Made by a program: the position numbers and the translations under genes
The notes under the pieces: model-generated
Databases searched by the model: none
Told to the model about the DNA's origin: nothing
The model's input: the letters and a program-made list of their open reading frames with translations, nothing else
Assembly: GCF_030286555.1 (NCBI RefSeq)
Contig: NZ_JASVWF010000007.1
Coordinates: forward strand, 1-64,000
Direction: 5' to 3'
DNA length: 64,000 nucleotides
Source: Actinomycetospora termitidis
Lineage (GTDB): Bacteria > Actinomycetota > Actinomycetes > Mycobacteriales > Pseudonocardiaceae
Shown here: positions 26,734 to 34,267 of the stretch, in pieces
Layout of the letters: every line of letters begins with the position of its first letter
Numbering within the stretch: the first letter of the stretch is position 1

Positions 26734-28307
26734 CCCGGGACGAGTACGGCGAGTTCTGGGGCACGAGCACGATCGCCGACGAGTTCCACGCGGTCGCGCT
26801 CGCCCACCCCGACCGCGACGCCGTCGTCACGGCCCAGGGCCGGCGCACGTACGCCGAGCTGGACGCCGAGACCGACCGGATCGCCGTCGGGCTCGCCGAG
26901 CTCGGACTGCACCCCGGCGACCCGGTGATCATCCAGGTGACGAATCGCCTGGAGACCGTCGTCGCCTGGTACGCGCTGCTCAAGGCCGGGCTGGTGCCGG
27001 TCGCGACCCTCGCCGCCCACCGCGGGCACGAGATCGCCCACATCAGCCGGGCGGTCGGCGCCCGGGCGCACCTGGTCGAGGCCGGGACGAAGGGCATCGA
27101 CCTCGTCGCGTTCGCCCACGAGCAGGCCCTGGACCACCCGACGATGCGGCACGTCCTCGTCCTCGGCGACCTCCCCGCGGCGGACATCGACCCCGACGAG
27201 GCCCGCAAGCGCGTCGAGGAGATCCAGCGCGGCATCGACCCGGACGCCGTCGCGGTGTTCCAGCTCTCCGGCGGCACGACCGGGGTCCCGAAGCTGATCC
27301 CGCGGCAGCACGCCGAGTACTGGTACAACGCCCGCGCCTACGGCGACGTCCTCGGCTGGACCGCCGACGACCGCGTCGGCCACCTCATCCCGGTCATCCA
27401 CAACGCCGGCGTGGTCTGCGGCGTGCACGGCCCGCACACCCGCGGTGCCTGCCTCGTGCTCACCGACCACGACCTCGACACCGCCATGCCCCTCCTCGTC
27501 GCCGAACGCACCACCTCGGTGCTCTTCGGCCACGTCCACTACCGCGCCCCGGAGCACCCGCTCTACGACCGGCTCGCCGAGACCCTGCGCGTCGCGGTCC
27601 TCTCCGGCGCCAAGGTCTCCGAAGACCTCTTCACGACGACGGGTCGCGGCGGTGCGTGGGTCGGGCAGCTGTTCGGCATGGCCGAGGGCATGTTCCTGGT
27701 GACGCCGCAGGACGGGTCGCCGGAGCTGCGCCGGACCACCGTCGGCGTCCCTATCTCGCCGGCCGACGAGGTGCGTCTGGTGGAGCCAGGGACGGAGAAC
27801 GAGGTTCCCGACGGCGAGGTCGGCGAGTTGTGCTGCCGCGGCCCGTACACGCTGCGCGGCTACTTCGGCGTCGACCGGCCGGAGGCGTTCACCTCCGACG
27901 GCTTCTACCGCACCGGTGACCTCGCGGCGGTCCGCCTCCTCGACGGCTACCGCGCGATCTCCATCGAGGGCCGCATCAAGGACCTCATCAACCGCGGCGG
28001 CGAGAAGATCAACGCGGAGGAGGTCGAGCTGCTGCTGCTCTCGCACCCGCACGTGGTGGAGGCGGCGCTCGTCGCGATGCCCGACCCCCGCCTCGGCGAG
28101 CGCGGCTGCGCCTACCTCGCGACCGACGGCACCGACGTCACCCTCGACGACCTGCGCGCCCACCTGACCCGCCTCGACGTCGCGAAGTTCAAGTGGCCCG
28201 AGCGCGTGGAGCTGGTGGAGGCCCTGCCGCGCACGAAGGTCGGGAAGCTCGACAAGAAGGTCATGACGGCCGACATCACCGCACGCCTGTCGGGGGAGAA
28301 CCCGTGA
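26730..28307 (+). CDS. AMP-forming acyl/aryl-CoA ligase
   Basis: A 525-residue ANL-superfamily enzyme. The P-loop-like motif is LSGGTTGVPK near 178, the A5-type motif FGMAEG near 313, and the C-terminal hinge YRTGDLAAVR plus the catalytic lysine in RTKVGKLDKK are intact. The central YWYNARAYGDVLGW and PVIHNAGV segments resemble ligases for salicylate and 2,3-dihydroxybenzoate. It is expected to activate an aromatic or beta-keto acid for the monooxygenase encoded just upstream. Four-base overlaps on both sides place it inside one tightly coupled operon. Confidence 0.85.
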   Translation: MTRDEYGEFWGTSTIADEFHAVALAHPDRDAVVTAQGRRTYAELDAETDRIAVGLAELGLHPGDPVIIQVTNRLETVVAWYALLKAGLVPVATLAAHRGHEIAHISRAVGARAHLVEAGTKGIDLVAFAHEQALDHPTMRHVLVLGDLPAADIDPDEARKRVEEIQRGIDPDAVAVFQLSGGTTGVPKLIPRQHAEYWYNARAYGDVLGWTADDRVGHLIPVIHNAGVVCGVHGPHTRGACLVLTDHDLDTAMPLLVAERTTSVLFGHVHYRAPEHPLYDRLAETLRVAVLSGAKVSEDLFTTTGRGGAWVGQLFGMAEGMFLVTPQDGSPELRRTTVGVPISPADEVRLVEPGTENEVPDGEVGELCCRGPYTLRGYFGVDRPEAFTSDGFYRTGDLAAVRLLDGYRAISIEGRIKDLINRGGEKINAEEVELLLLSHPHVVEAALVAMPDPRLGERGCAYLATDGTDVTLDDLRAHLTRLDVAKFKWPERVELVEALPRTKVGKLDKKVMTADITARLSGENP

Positions 28308-29056
28308 GCCACTACCGCATCGGCATGATCGTCCCGAGCTCGAACGTCACCGTCGAGACCGAGATCCCGGCTCTCCTCGCGCGGCACCCGGACGCGACCT
28401 TCTCCTTCCACGGCAGCCGCATGCGCATGGCGAAGGTGACGCCCGAGGAGCTCGTCGCGATGAACGCGCAGCGCGAGCGGTGCGTCGACGAGCTGGCCGA
28501 TGCCGGCGTGGACGCCCTGCTCTACGCCTGCCTCGTCGCCGTCATGGCGCAGGGGCCGGGGGAGCACCGGCGCGTCGAGTCGGCCGTCGCAGAGCAGCTC
28601 GCCGAGCGCGGCCTGCCCGCGAGCCTCGTCTCGAGCGCGGGCGCCCTCGTCGACGCGCTGGCCGCGAAGTCGTGGGGACGGGTCGCGCTGGTCATGCCGT
28701 ACATGAAGCCGCTCGCGCAGCAGGTGGTCGCGTACCTCGAGGCCGAGGGGATCGAGATCGTCGACTGGGCCGCGCTCGAGGTCGGCGACAACACCGAGGT
28801 CGGCTGCATCCCGGGCGACCGCGTCGTCGAGGCGGCCCGCGGGCTCGACCTCTCCCGCGCCGACGCCCTGGTCGTCTCCTGCTGCGTGCAGATGCCCTCG
28901 CTGCCGATCATCCCCGCCGTCGAGGCCGAGCTCGGCCTGCCGGTCCTGTCGGCCGCCACCGCGGGCGCGTTCTGCCTGCTCCGCTCGCTCGGTCTGTCGA
29001 CGGAACTTCCCGACGCCGGGTCGCTCCTCGCGAGCCCGGTCGGGGCCGTCCGGTGA
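28304..29056 (+). CDS. Maleate isomerase / Asp-Glu racemase superfamily protein
   Basis: A 250-residue protein starting at a GTG that overlaps the ligase stop. IVPSSNVTVETEIPALL at the start and two cysteine motifs, LLYACLVAVMAQGPGE (near 70-80) and VVSCCVQMPSL (near 190), match maleate cis-trans isomerases, where two cysteines work on opposite faces of the substrate. Maleate isomerase acts in ring-cleavage routes that end in fumarate. The related arylmalonate decarboxylases and other racemases are possible alternatives. Confidence 0.8.
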   Translation: MSHYRIGMIVPSSNVTVETEIPALLARHPDATFSFHGSRMRMAKVTPEELVAMNAQRERCVDELADAGVDALLYACLVAVMAQGPGEHRRVESAVAEQLAERGLPASLVSSAGALVDALAAKSWGRVALVMPYMKPLAQQVVAYLEAEGIEIVDWAALEVGDNTEVGCIPGDRVVEAARGLDLSRADALVVSCCVQMPSLPIIPAVEAELGLPVLSAATAGAFCLLRSLGLSTELPDAGSLLASPVGAVR

Positions 29057-30348
29057 CGCGCACCCCGGCGAGCGTCCTCGCGCTCTGCCTGGCCTGCATG
29101 ACGCTCGAGGGCTACGACGTCATCGCCTACGGCGCGGCCCTCCCGTTCCTGCTCGCGCACCCCGGCTGGGGCGTGACGACAGCGCAGGCCGGCGTGCTCG
29201 GGAGCCTGACGCCGGTCGGGATGCTGGTCGGCGCGGTCGTGGTCGGGCTGCTGACCGACCGGCTCGGCCGGCGCCGCCTCGTGCTGATCTCCACGGCGAT
29301 CTTCTCGGTCGCGATGCTGGCCTGTGGGCTGGCACCGGGGGTCGTGGTGTTCGCCGTCGGGCGGCTGCTCGTCGGGCTCGGTGTGGGCGGCGTGCTGCCC
29401 TCGATCGCGGCGTTGGTCTACGAGTACTCCGCGGCCGGCCGCCACCACGTGAACACGGCGCTGGCGTTCGCAGGGGTCGGCGTCGGCGGTGCCCTCGCGG
29501 CGCTCGTGGCCGCGCTGTTCGGCCCGGACCTCGGATTCCGCGTGGTCTACCTCGTCGGCGGTGGGGCGGCTCTGGTCGTCCTGCCCCTGGCGATGCGGTT
29601 CCTGCCGGAGTCGTTGGTGTACCTGCGGGCCCGGGGTCGTCACGACGAGGCCGCGGGCTGGGCCGCGCGGCTCGGCGTCGACGCCGAGGTGGCCGAGCCG
29701 CCCCGCGAGGGCTCGCGGATCGGCGTGCTGTTTTCGCGCCGCTTCGGTGTGACGACGGTGATGTTCTGCCTGGCGACCTTCGCCTCGCTGCTCGTCCTGT
29801 TCGGCCTCTACACGTGGTTGCCGCAGCTGATGCGCTCCGCGGGCTACGAGCTGGGCTCCGCGTTGACGTTCCTGGTCGTGCTGAACGTCGGGACGGCGGT
29901 CGGTCCGCTGGTGCTCGGTCGGCTCGCGGACCGGTACGGGTCGCGGGTGGTGACGGCGGGCTCGTTCCTGCTGGCCGTCGTCGGGATCGCGGTCCTGAGC
30001 CAGCCGCTGCCGACGGTCCTGCTCTACGTCGCGGTCGTGCTGGCGGGCATCGGCACCGTCGGGACCCAGATCCTGATCAACGTCTTCATCGCGAGCCGCT
30101 ACCCGGTCGACGTGCGGGCGACCGCGATCGGCGTGGCGCTCTCGGTGGGCCGGATCGGCGGGATCGTCGGGCCGCTGTACGGCGCCTTCCTGCTGACGAC
30201 ACAGCTGCCGACCGCCGTCCTGTTCCTCGCCTTCGCGGCGCCGGCCCTGCTGGGCGCGGTCGTCGTCGCGTCGATCCCGCGCGCGGTCGCGCCGCGACCG
30301 GAGACGGCGGGTGCGGGGGCCCGTCGTCATGACCTGCAGGCGCAGTAG
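29053..30348 (+). CDS. MFS transporter, aromatic acid:H+ symporter type
   Basis: A 431-residue membrane protein with about 12 hydrophobic segments. The first helix contains TLEGYDVIAYGAALP, the conserved charged motif of the aromatic acid:H+ symporter family, followed by LLTDRLGRRRLVL, the cytoplasmic loop 2-3 motif. LPESLVYLRARGRHDEA is the usual central loop. It begins in the stop of the isomerase gene. It likely imports the aromatic or organic acid that feeds the operon. Confidence 0.8.
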   Translation: MTRTPASVLALCLACMTLEGYDVIAYGAALPFLLAHPGWGVTTAQAGVLGSLTPVGMLVGAVVVGLLTDRLGRRRLVLISTAIFSVAMLACGLAPGVVVFAVGRLLVGLGVGGVLPSIAALVYEYSAAGRHHVNTALAFAGVGVGGALAALVAALFGPDLGFRVVYLVGGGAALVVLPLAMRFLPESLVYLRARGRHDEAAGWAARLGVDAEVAEPPREGSRIGVLFSRRFGVTTVMFCLATFASLLVLFGLYTWLPQLMRSAGYELGSALTFLVVLNVGTAVGPLVLGRLADRYGSRVVTAGSFLLAVVGIAVLSQPLPTVLLYVAVVLAGIGTVGTQILINVFIASRYPVDVRATAIGVALSVGRIGGIVGPLYGAFLLTTQLPTAVLFLAFAAPALLGAVVVASIPRAVAPRPETAGAGARRHDLQAQ

Positions 30349-30360
30349 GTCGGTCACTGC

Positions 30361-30397
30361 CGTGTGTGGTGCACAGGTTTCCTGCGCACCACACACG
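30361..30397. terminator. 17-bp inverted repeat after the transporter gene
   Basis: Left arm CGTGTGTGGTGCACAGG (30361-30377) and right arm CCTGCGCACCACACACG (30381-30397) pair at 16 of 17 positions around a TTT loop. It starts 13 bases after the transporter stop. No U-run follows. It could terminate transcription, slow it between transporter and P450, or serve as a regulator-binding palindrome. Confidence 0.55.
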
Positions 30398-30456
30398 CCC
30401 TCCGCGAACCCAGCGCCGCCACCCGCCCGACCCCACCACCCCCCGGAGCGTGCCCG

Positions 30457-31650
30457 ATGACCGTGGACGACCAGACCTTCAACCCGCTCGCCGGCGGGTC
30501 CGTCACCGAGATCCGGGCGTCACTGCGGGAGGTCCGCGGCAGCGGGTGCCCGGTGTCGCACGTCGCGCCGGGGCTGACGTTCCTGGCGGGTCACGAGGTC
30601 GCGCGCCAGGCGCTGCTGGACGGGCGCGCGATGAGCAACGCCGGCAACTTCGTCCTCGGCGACGAGGGTGACGGCGAGGCGCCGCCCGCCCTGATCACCC
30701 AGAGCGACGCGCCCGAGCACACCGCCCTGCGTGCGCTGCTGCGCCCCGGGTTCGCACGGACGGCGATCACGAACGCCACGCCGTGGGTGCGGGAGTACGC
30801 CGACGAGCTGATCGACGCGCTGCCCGACGGCGGGCCGGCCGACATCGTCGGGGACGTCGCGATGCCGCTGACGGCCCGCGTCATCGCCCGGTTGGTCGGC
30901 GTGCCCGCCGAGGACTCCGACGAACTGGCCCGGCTCTCGCTCGAGATCACGGCGATCCTGCCCGCGCCGTTCGTCGGCACGGAGGCCTGGCAGCGCCTCG
31001 AGGAGTACTTCGTCGCCGCTTCGGTGGCTCGGCGGTCCGAGGAGAACCCTCCCGACGACATGATCACCCGACTCGTCCACGGGCGGGTCGACGGCCGTGA
31101 GCTCAGCGACCGGGAGGTGGCCTTCCACGCCTGGCAGCTGTTCGTCGCCGGCCTGGAGAGCACCGCGTACACGATCGGCTCGACCGTGTACCACCTGCTC
31201 GCCGACCGGAGCCGCTGGGAGGCGCTGCTGGCCGACCGGTCGCTGCTCGACACCGCGCGCGAGGAGGGCCTGCGGCACGGGTCGGCGATCCGGTGGGTCC
31301 TGCGGACGGTGGCCGAGCCGGTCGAGCTGGGCGGGACGTCGATGGAGCCGGGGGAGCGCGTCGTCGTCGGGCTGGAGTCGGCGAACATGGACGAGACGGT
31401 GTTCGGGGCCGACGCGGACGACTTCGTCGTGGGCCGTCCGACCGCCCGGAAGCACTTCTCGTTCGGCCACGGGGTGCACCTCTGCCTGGGCGCGGAGCTC
31501 TCCCGGATCGAGATCTCGACCGTGCTCACCGCGCTGCTCGACCGCCTGCCCGGGCTGCGCCTGGCCGACGACGCCGAGTGGCGCGATGTCGAGAGCCCGA
31601 TGTTCTGCGGTCCGCAGCGCGTCGACGTGGTGTGGCCTGCGGCCGGGTGA
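30457..31650 (+). CDS. Cytochrome P450
   Basis: A 397-residue soluble bacterial P450. The heme-binding loop is FSFGHGVHLCLGAEL with the ligand cysteine near residue 344; the I-helix oxygen-activation motif is AGLEST; the K-helix ExxR is EGLR. An N-terminal DAPEHTALRALLRPGF fits the C-helix W/H-x-x-x-R region. Redox partners are not encoded nearby. It follows the hairpin and is coupled by a GTGA overlap to the amidohydrolase, so it may work on the same substrate or an intermediate. Confidence 0.85.
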   Translation: MTVDDQTFNPLAGGSVTEIRASLREVRGSGCPVSHVAPGLTFLAGHEVARQALLDGRAMSNAGNFVLGDEGDGEAPPALITQSDAPEHTALRALLRPGFARTAITNATPWVREYADELIDALPDGGPADIVGDVAMPLTARVIARLVGVPAEDSDELARLSLEITAILPAPFVGTEAWQRLEEYFVAASVARRSEENPPDDMITRLVHGRVDGRELSDREVAFHAWQLFVAGLESTAYTIGSTVYHLLADRSRWEALLADRSLLDTAREEGLRHGSAIRWVLRTVAEPVELGGTSMEPGERVVVGLESANMDETVFGADADDFVVGRPTARKHFSFGHGVHLCLGAELSRIEISTVLTALLDRLPGLRLADDAEWRDVESPMFCGPQRVDVVWPAAG

Positions 31651-32597
31651 GCGAAGCTCACGGCATGCGGATCGACGTCCACCAGCACCTGATCCCGACG
31701 CGGTACCGGGCCGCTCTCGACGAGCGCGGCCTCACCGCGGGCGGGTGGCCGACGCCGGACTGGGACCCGGACGCGGCGCTCGCGATGATGGATCGTCGGG
31801 GCATCGCGACCGGCGTGCTGTCGATCAGCGCGCCCGGCGTGCACTTCGGGGACGACGCCGCGGCGCGCGAGCTGGCGCGGGCGGTCAACGAGGAGCACGC
31901 CGAGCTGGTGGCGCGGCACCCGGACCGGTTCGGGCAGTTCGCGGTGCTGACGCTCCCGGACGTCGAGGGGGCGGTCGCGGAGGCCGAGTACGCCTTGGAC
32001 GTGCTCGGCGCGGACGGCGTGGTGCTGCTGTCGAACGCCGGGGGCGCGTACCTGGGCGACGAGTCGGTCGAGTCGTTGTGGGAGATCCTCGACGCGCGCG
32101 ACGCCGTGGTCTTCGTCCACCCGACGGCCCCGCCCGGACTGCCGATGCTCCCGGGCCTGCCCAGCCCGCTGCTGGACTTCCCGTTCGACACCACGCGGGC
32201 CGCACTGCAGATGGCCACGCGCCGCGTCCTCGCGCGGCACCCCCGCCTGCGGGTGATCCTGTCCCACGCCGGTGGCTTCGTGCCGTTCGTCGCGAGCCGG
32301 CTCGCCGGAGCGGCGCGGTTCACCGACGGTGTCTCGGAGGACGACGTCCTCGACGAACTGCGGAGCTTCTTCGTGGACACCGCCCTCTCCGCCACCCCGA
32401 CCGCGCTCCCGTCGATCACGGCGTTCTTCCCGCCCGGGCACGTGCTCTACGGCAGCGACTTCCCGTTCGCGCCGGAATCGTGGGGCGTCACGTTCGACCG
32501 CGTGCTCGACGAGGCCGTCGCCGAGGGGCATCCGGTCCTCGTCGGCGTCGACCGCCGCAACGCCGAGGCGCTGCTCCCGCGCCTCCGGACGTCATGA
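31647..32597 (+). CDS. Amidohydrolase 2 family protein, ACMSD-like
   Basis: A 316-residue protein. MRIDVHQHLIP supplies the first metal-binding H-x-H, VFVHPTAPP a second histidine, LSHAGGFVPF the third and YGSDFPFAPE the catalytic aspartate, the order seen in metal-dependent decarboxylases and hydrolases of the ACMSD/gamma-resorcylate decarboxylase group. The GTG at 31647 overlaps the P450 stop; an ATG six codons later (31665) is the other good start. Decarboxylation or hydrolysis of an aromatic acid intermediate is likely. Confidence 0.8.
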   Translation: MSEAHGMRIDVHQHLIPTRYRAALDERGLTAGGWPTPDWDPDAALAMMDRRGIATGVLSISAPGVHFGDDAAARELARAVNEEHAELVARHPDRFGQFAVLTLPDVEGAVAEAEYALDVLGADGVVLLSNAGGAYLGDESVESLWEILDARDAVVFVHPTAPPGLPMLPGLPSPLLDFPFDTTRAALQMATRRVLARHPRLRVILSHAGGFVPFVASRLAGAARFTDGVSEDDVLDELRSFFVDTALSATPTALPSITAFFPPGHVLYGSDFPFAPESWGVTFDRVLDEAVAEGHPVLVGVDRRNAEALLPRLRTS

Positions 32598-33364
32598 CCA
32601 CCGAGGGGGCCTCGGTATCGTCGCGGCTCATGAGCCTGCCGGAACCCGCCCCGGACGAGACCCCCGCCCGGCGGCCCCGTCGGGAACTGGTCGAGGCCCA
32701 GATCTACGAGCAGGCCACACGCCTGTTCGCCGAGCGCGGCTTCGCGGGCACGAGCCTGCAGGACATCGCGGACGCGATGGGCATGACGCGGCCCTCGCTC
32801 TACTACTACGTCAAGAACAAGGACCAGCTGCTCGCGCGGCTCGTCACCGAGATCACCGAGGGGCCGGCCGACACCGCGGAGGAGATCGCGGGCGGCGACG
32901 CGGACCCGGAGACGAAGCTGCGCGACCTCGTGCGGGTCACCGCGGCGCAGCAGGCCCGGCACGGGCCGCGGTTCCAACTGGTGATCCGCTCGGAGTCCGA
33001 GCTGCCCGAGGACCTCGCCGCGGCCCACGCGGCGGCGAAGCGACGGGTGCTCGACGGGTTCGTCCGGATCGTCGACGAGGGCATCCGGAGTGGGCAGTTC
33101 CGGCCGCGGCCGGCCCGGTCGACGGCGCTGGCGTTGATCGGGATGTGCAACTGGGTCGCGTTCTGGTTCCGGGCGGGCGGGGCGCAGACGCCGGAGGAGA
33201 TCGGCGAGCAGATGGCCGAGATGGCGGTCGCGACGGTCGCGCAGGCGCCGGACCGGCTGCCGGACACCCCGCGCCCGGGTGACCCGGCGGCGGCGTTGAG
33301 CCTGCTCCGGCAGGACCTGGACTACCTGGAGAGCGTCATCCAGACGCAGGCGTCGAAAGATTGA
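32594..33364 (+). CDS. TetR-family regulator
   Basis: A 256-residue protein. After a Pro-rich leader the DNA-binding domain reads YEQATRLFAERGFAGTSLQ, IADAMGMTRPSLYYYVKNK, the TetR helix-turn-helix. The large C-terminal helical domain should bind an effector, perhaps a CoA thioester given the neighbours. The ATG at 32594 overlaps the upstream stop; M13 at 32630 is an alternative. Its stop lies within the -35 box of the next promoter, which carries a palindrome that this protein may bind. Confidence 0.85.
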   Translation: MTTEGASVSSRLMSLPEPAPDETPARRPRRELVEAQIYEQATRLFAERGFAGTSLQDIADAMGMTRPSLYYYVKNKDQLLARLVTEITEGPADTAEEIAGGDADPETKLRDLVRVTAAQQARHGPRFQLVIRSESELPEDLAAAHAAAKRRVLDGFVRIVDEGIRSGQFRPRPARSTALALIGMCNWVAFWFRAGGAQTPEEIGEQMAEMAVATVAQAPDRLPDTPRPGDPAAALSLLRQDLDYLESVIQTQASKD

Positions 33365-33389
33365 CGCAGGCGTAGACGAGTTCTACGCT
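33361..33389 (+). promoter_or_regulatory. Leaderless promoter with embedded palindromic operator
   Basis: TTGACG (33361-33366), a 17-base spacer and TACGCT (33384-33389) form a near-consensus promoter. The ATG at 33396 starts 6 bases after the -10 box. The perfect inverted repeat GCGTAGA/TCTACGC (33370-33376 and 33382-33388, 5-base spacer) lies between and over the -10 box, a classic repressor position. The TetR gene ends at 33364 and is the obvious candidate. Confidence 0.75.
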
Positions 33390-33395
33390 GGGGGC

Positions 33396-34028
33396 ATGGC
33401 ACTGGAGCACAAGGTCCGCGGTGTCGACCACGCGGCGTTCCCGACGTTCGATCCCGCAGGGACCGTCCGCTTCTACCGCGACGTCCTCGGCTTCCCGGTC
33501 GTGCACTCGATCTGCGCGGCGGGGTGGGGCCCGGAGAACCATCCGGACTTCATCCACTTCTTCTTCGACATCGGGAACGACGACCGGATCGCGTTCTTCT
33601 ACTACTTCGGCCTCGAGCCGCAGCACACCCACGAGCGCGGCGACGTCTACGCCGGGTTCGGGCCGGAGGTGCCGGAGTTCTTCGTGCGGTCCCGCCACCT
33701 CGCGATCCACGTCGAGGACGACGCCGACCTGCTGGAGTACCGCCGCCGGCTCGACGATTCCGAGTGGCCGGTCGAGATGCAGATCCAGCACGAGACGATC
33801 GAGTCGATCTACACGCACGACCCCAACGGCTACATGGTCGAGTTCACCCGCGCGATGCGTCCGGTGACGCCGCAGGAGGACCTCGACGCGAACCTGACGA
33901 TCGACGCGCTGCTCGACGTCGTCGCCGAGCCGGACCCGTCGTTCGGCAAGCTGCTGGCGCGCAAGGCGGAGCTGATCGTCGCGCGGGCGGCGGACTGGGA
34001 AGCGGCGCGGGAAGGCGCGCAGGTATGA
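33396..34028 (+). CDS. VOC superfamily protein (glyoxalase / dioxygenase-like)
   Basis: A 210-residue protein. Two beta-alpha-beta-beta-beta units are visible: VDHAAFPTFDPAGTVRFYRDVLGFP at the start of the first (given as its two strands), and HLAIHVEDDADLLEYRRRL with IESIYTHDPNGYMVEFTRAM in the second. Metal ligands are likely the histidine in GVDHAAF, the histidine in RHLAIHV and the glutamate in YMVEFT, as in VOC enzymes. The C-terminal 45 residues form an extra helical tail. It is first in a three-gene unit behind the palindromic promoter and overlaps the next gene by 4 bases. Confidence 0.8.
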   Translation: MALEHKVRGVDHAAFPTFDPAGTVRFYRDVLGFPVVHSICAAGWGPENHPDFIHFFFDIGNDDRIAFFYYFGLEPQHTHERGDVYAGFGPEVPEFFVRSRHLAIHVEDDADLLEYRRRLDDSEWPVEMQIQHETIESIYTHDPNGYMVEFTRAMRPVTPQEDLDANLTIDALLDVVAEPDPSFGKLLARKAELIVARAADWEAAREGAQV

Positions 34029-34267
34029 CCGCCCTCTACGTGCTCGACGTCCCGGAGAACACGACCGTGGCGAAGGTGGCGGCGGAGTTTGGCGCGTCCG
34101 TCGGGAAGATCGGGCCGTACTTCGAGATCACCGCCGACGGATCGATCGTGATCGACCGCCGCGCGACGGGCTGCCGGCACGCCGTCTGGTACTCCTGCAT
34201 CGCCGGGGTCAGCGGCGGGACGATCGTGCAGCACGACAAGAACGCCCTGCAGGTCGACCCGGCATGA
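34025..34267 (+). CDS. Small protein of unknown function
   Basis: An 80-residue protein, MTALYVLDVPENTTVAKVAA onwards, with two cysteines in CRHAVWYSCIAG. It has no signal peptide or membrane helix. The pattern of a strand, an AEFG-containing helix and further strands suggests a compact alpha/beta fold. Four-base overlaps with both neighbours imply that it is made in step with the VOC protein and the hydrolase, perhaps as a subunit of one of them. I do not recognise the family. Confidence 0.65.
   Translation: MTALYVLDVPENTTVAKVAAEFGASVGKIGPYFEITADGSIVIDRRATGCRHAVWYSCIAGVSGGTIVQHDKNALQVDPA

Noticed and set aside
26277..28163. Long minus-strand frame opposite the CoA ligase
   Set aside because: Val/Asp/Gly/Arg-rich with no motifs, and opposite a well supported ligase gene.
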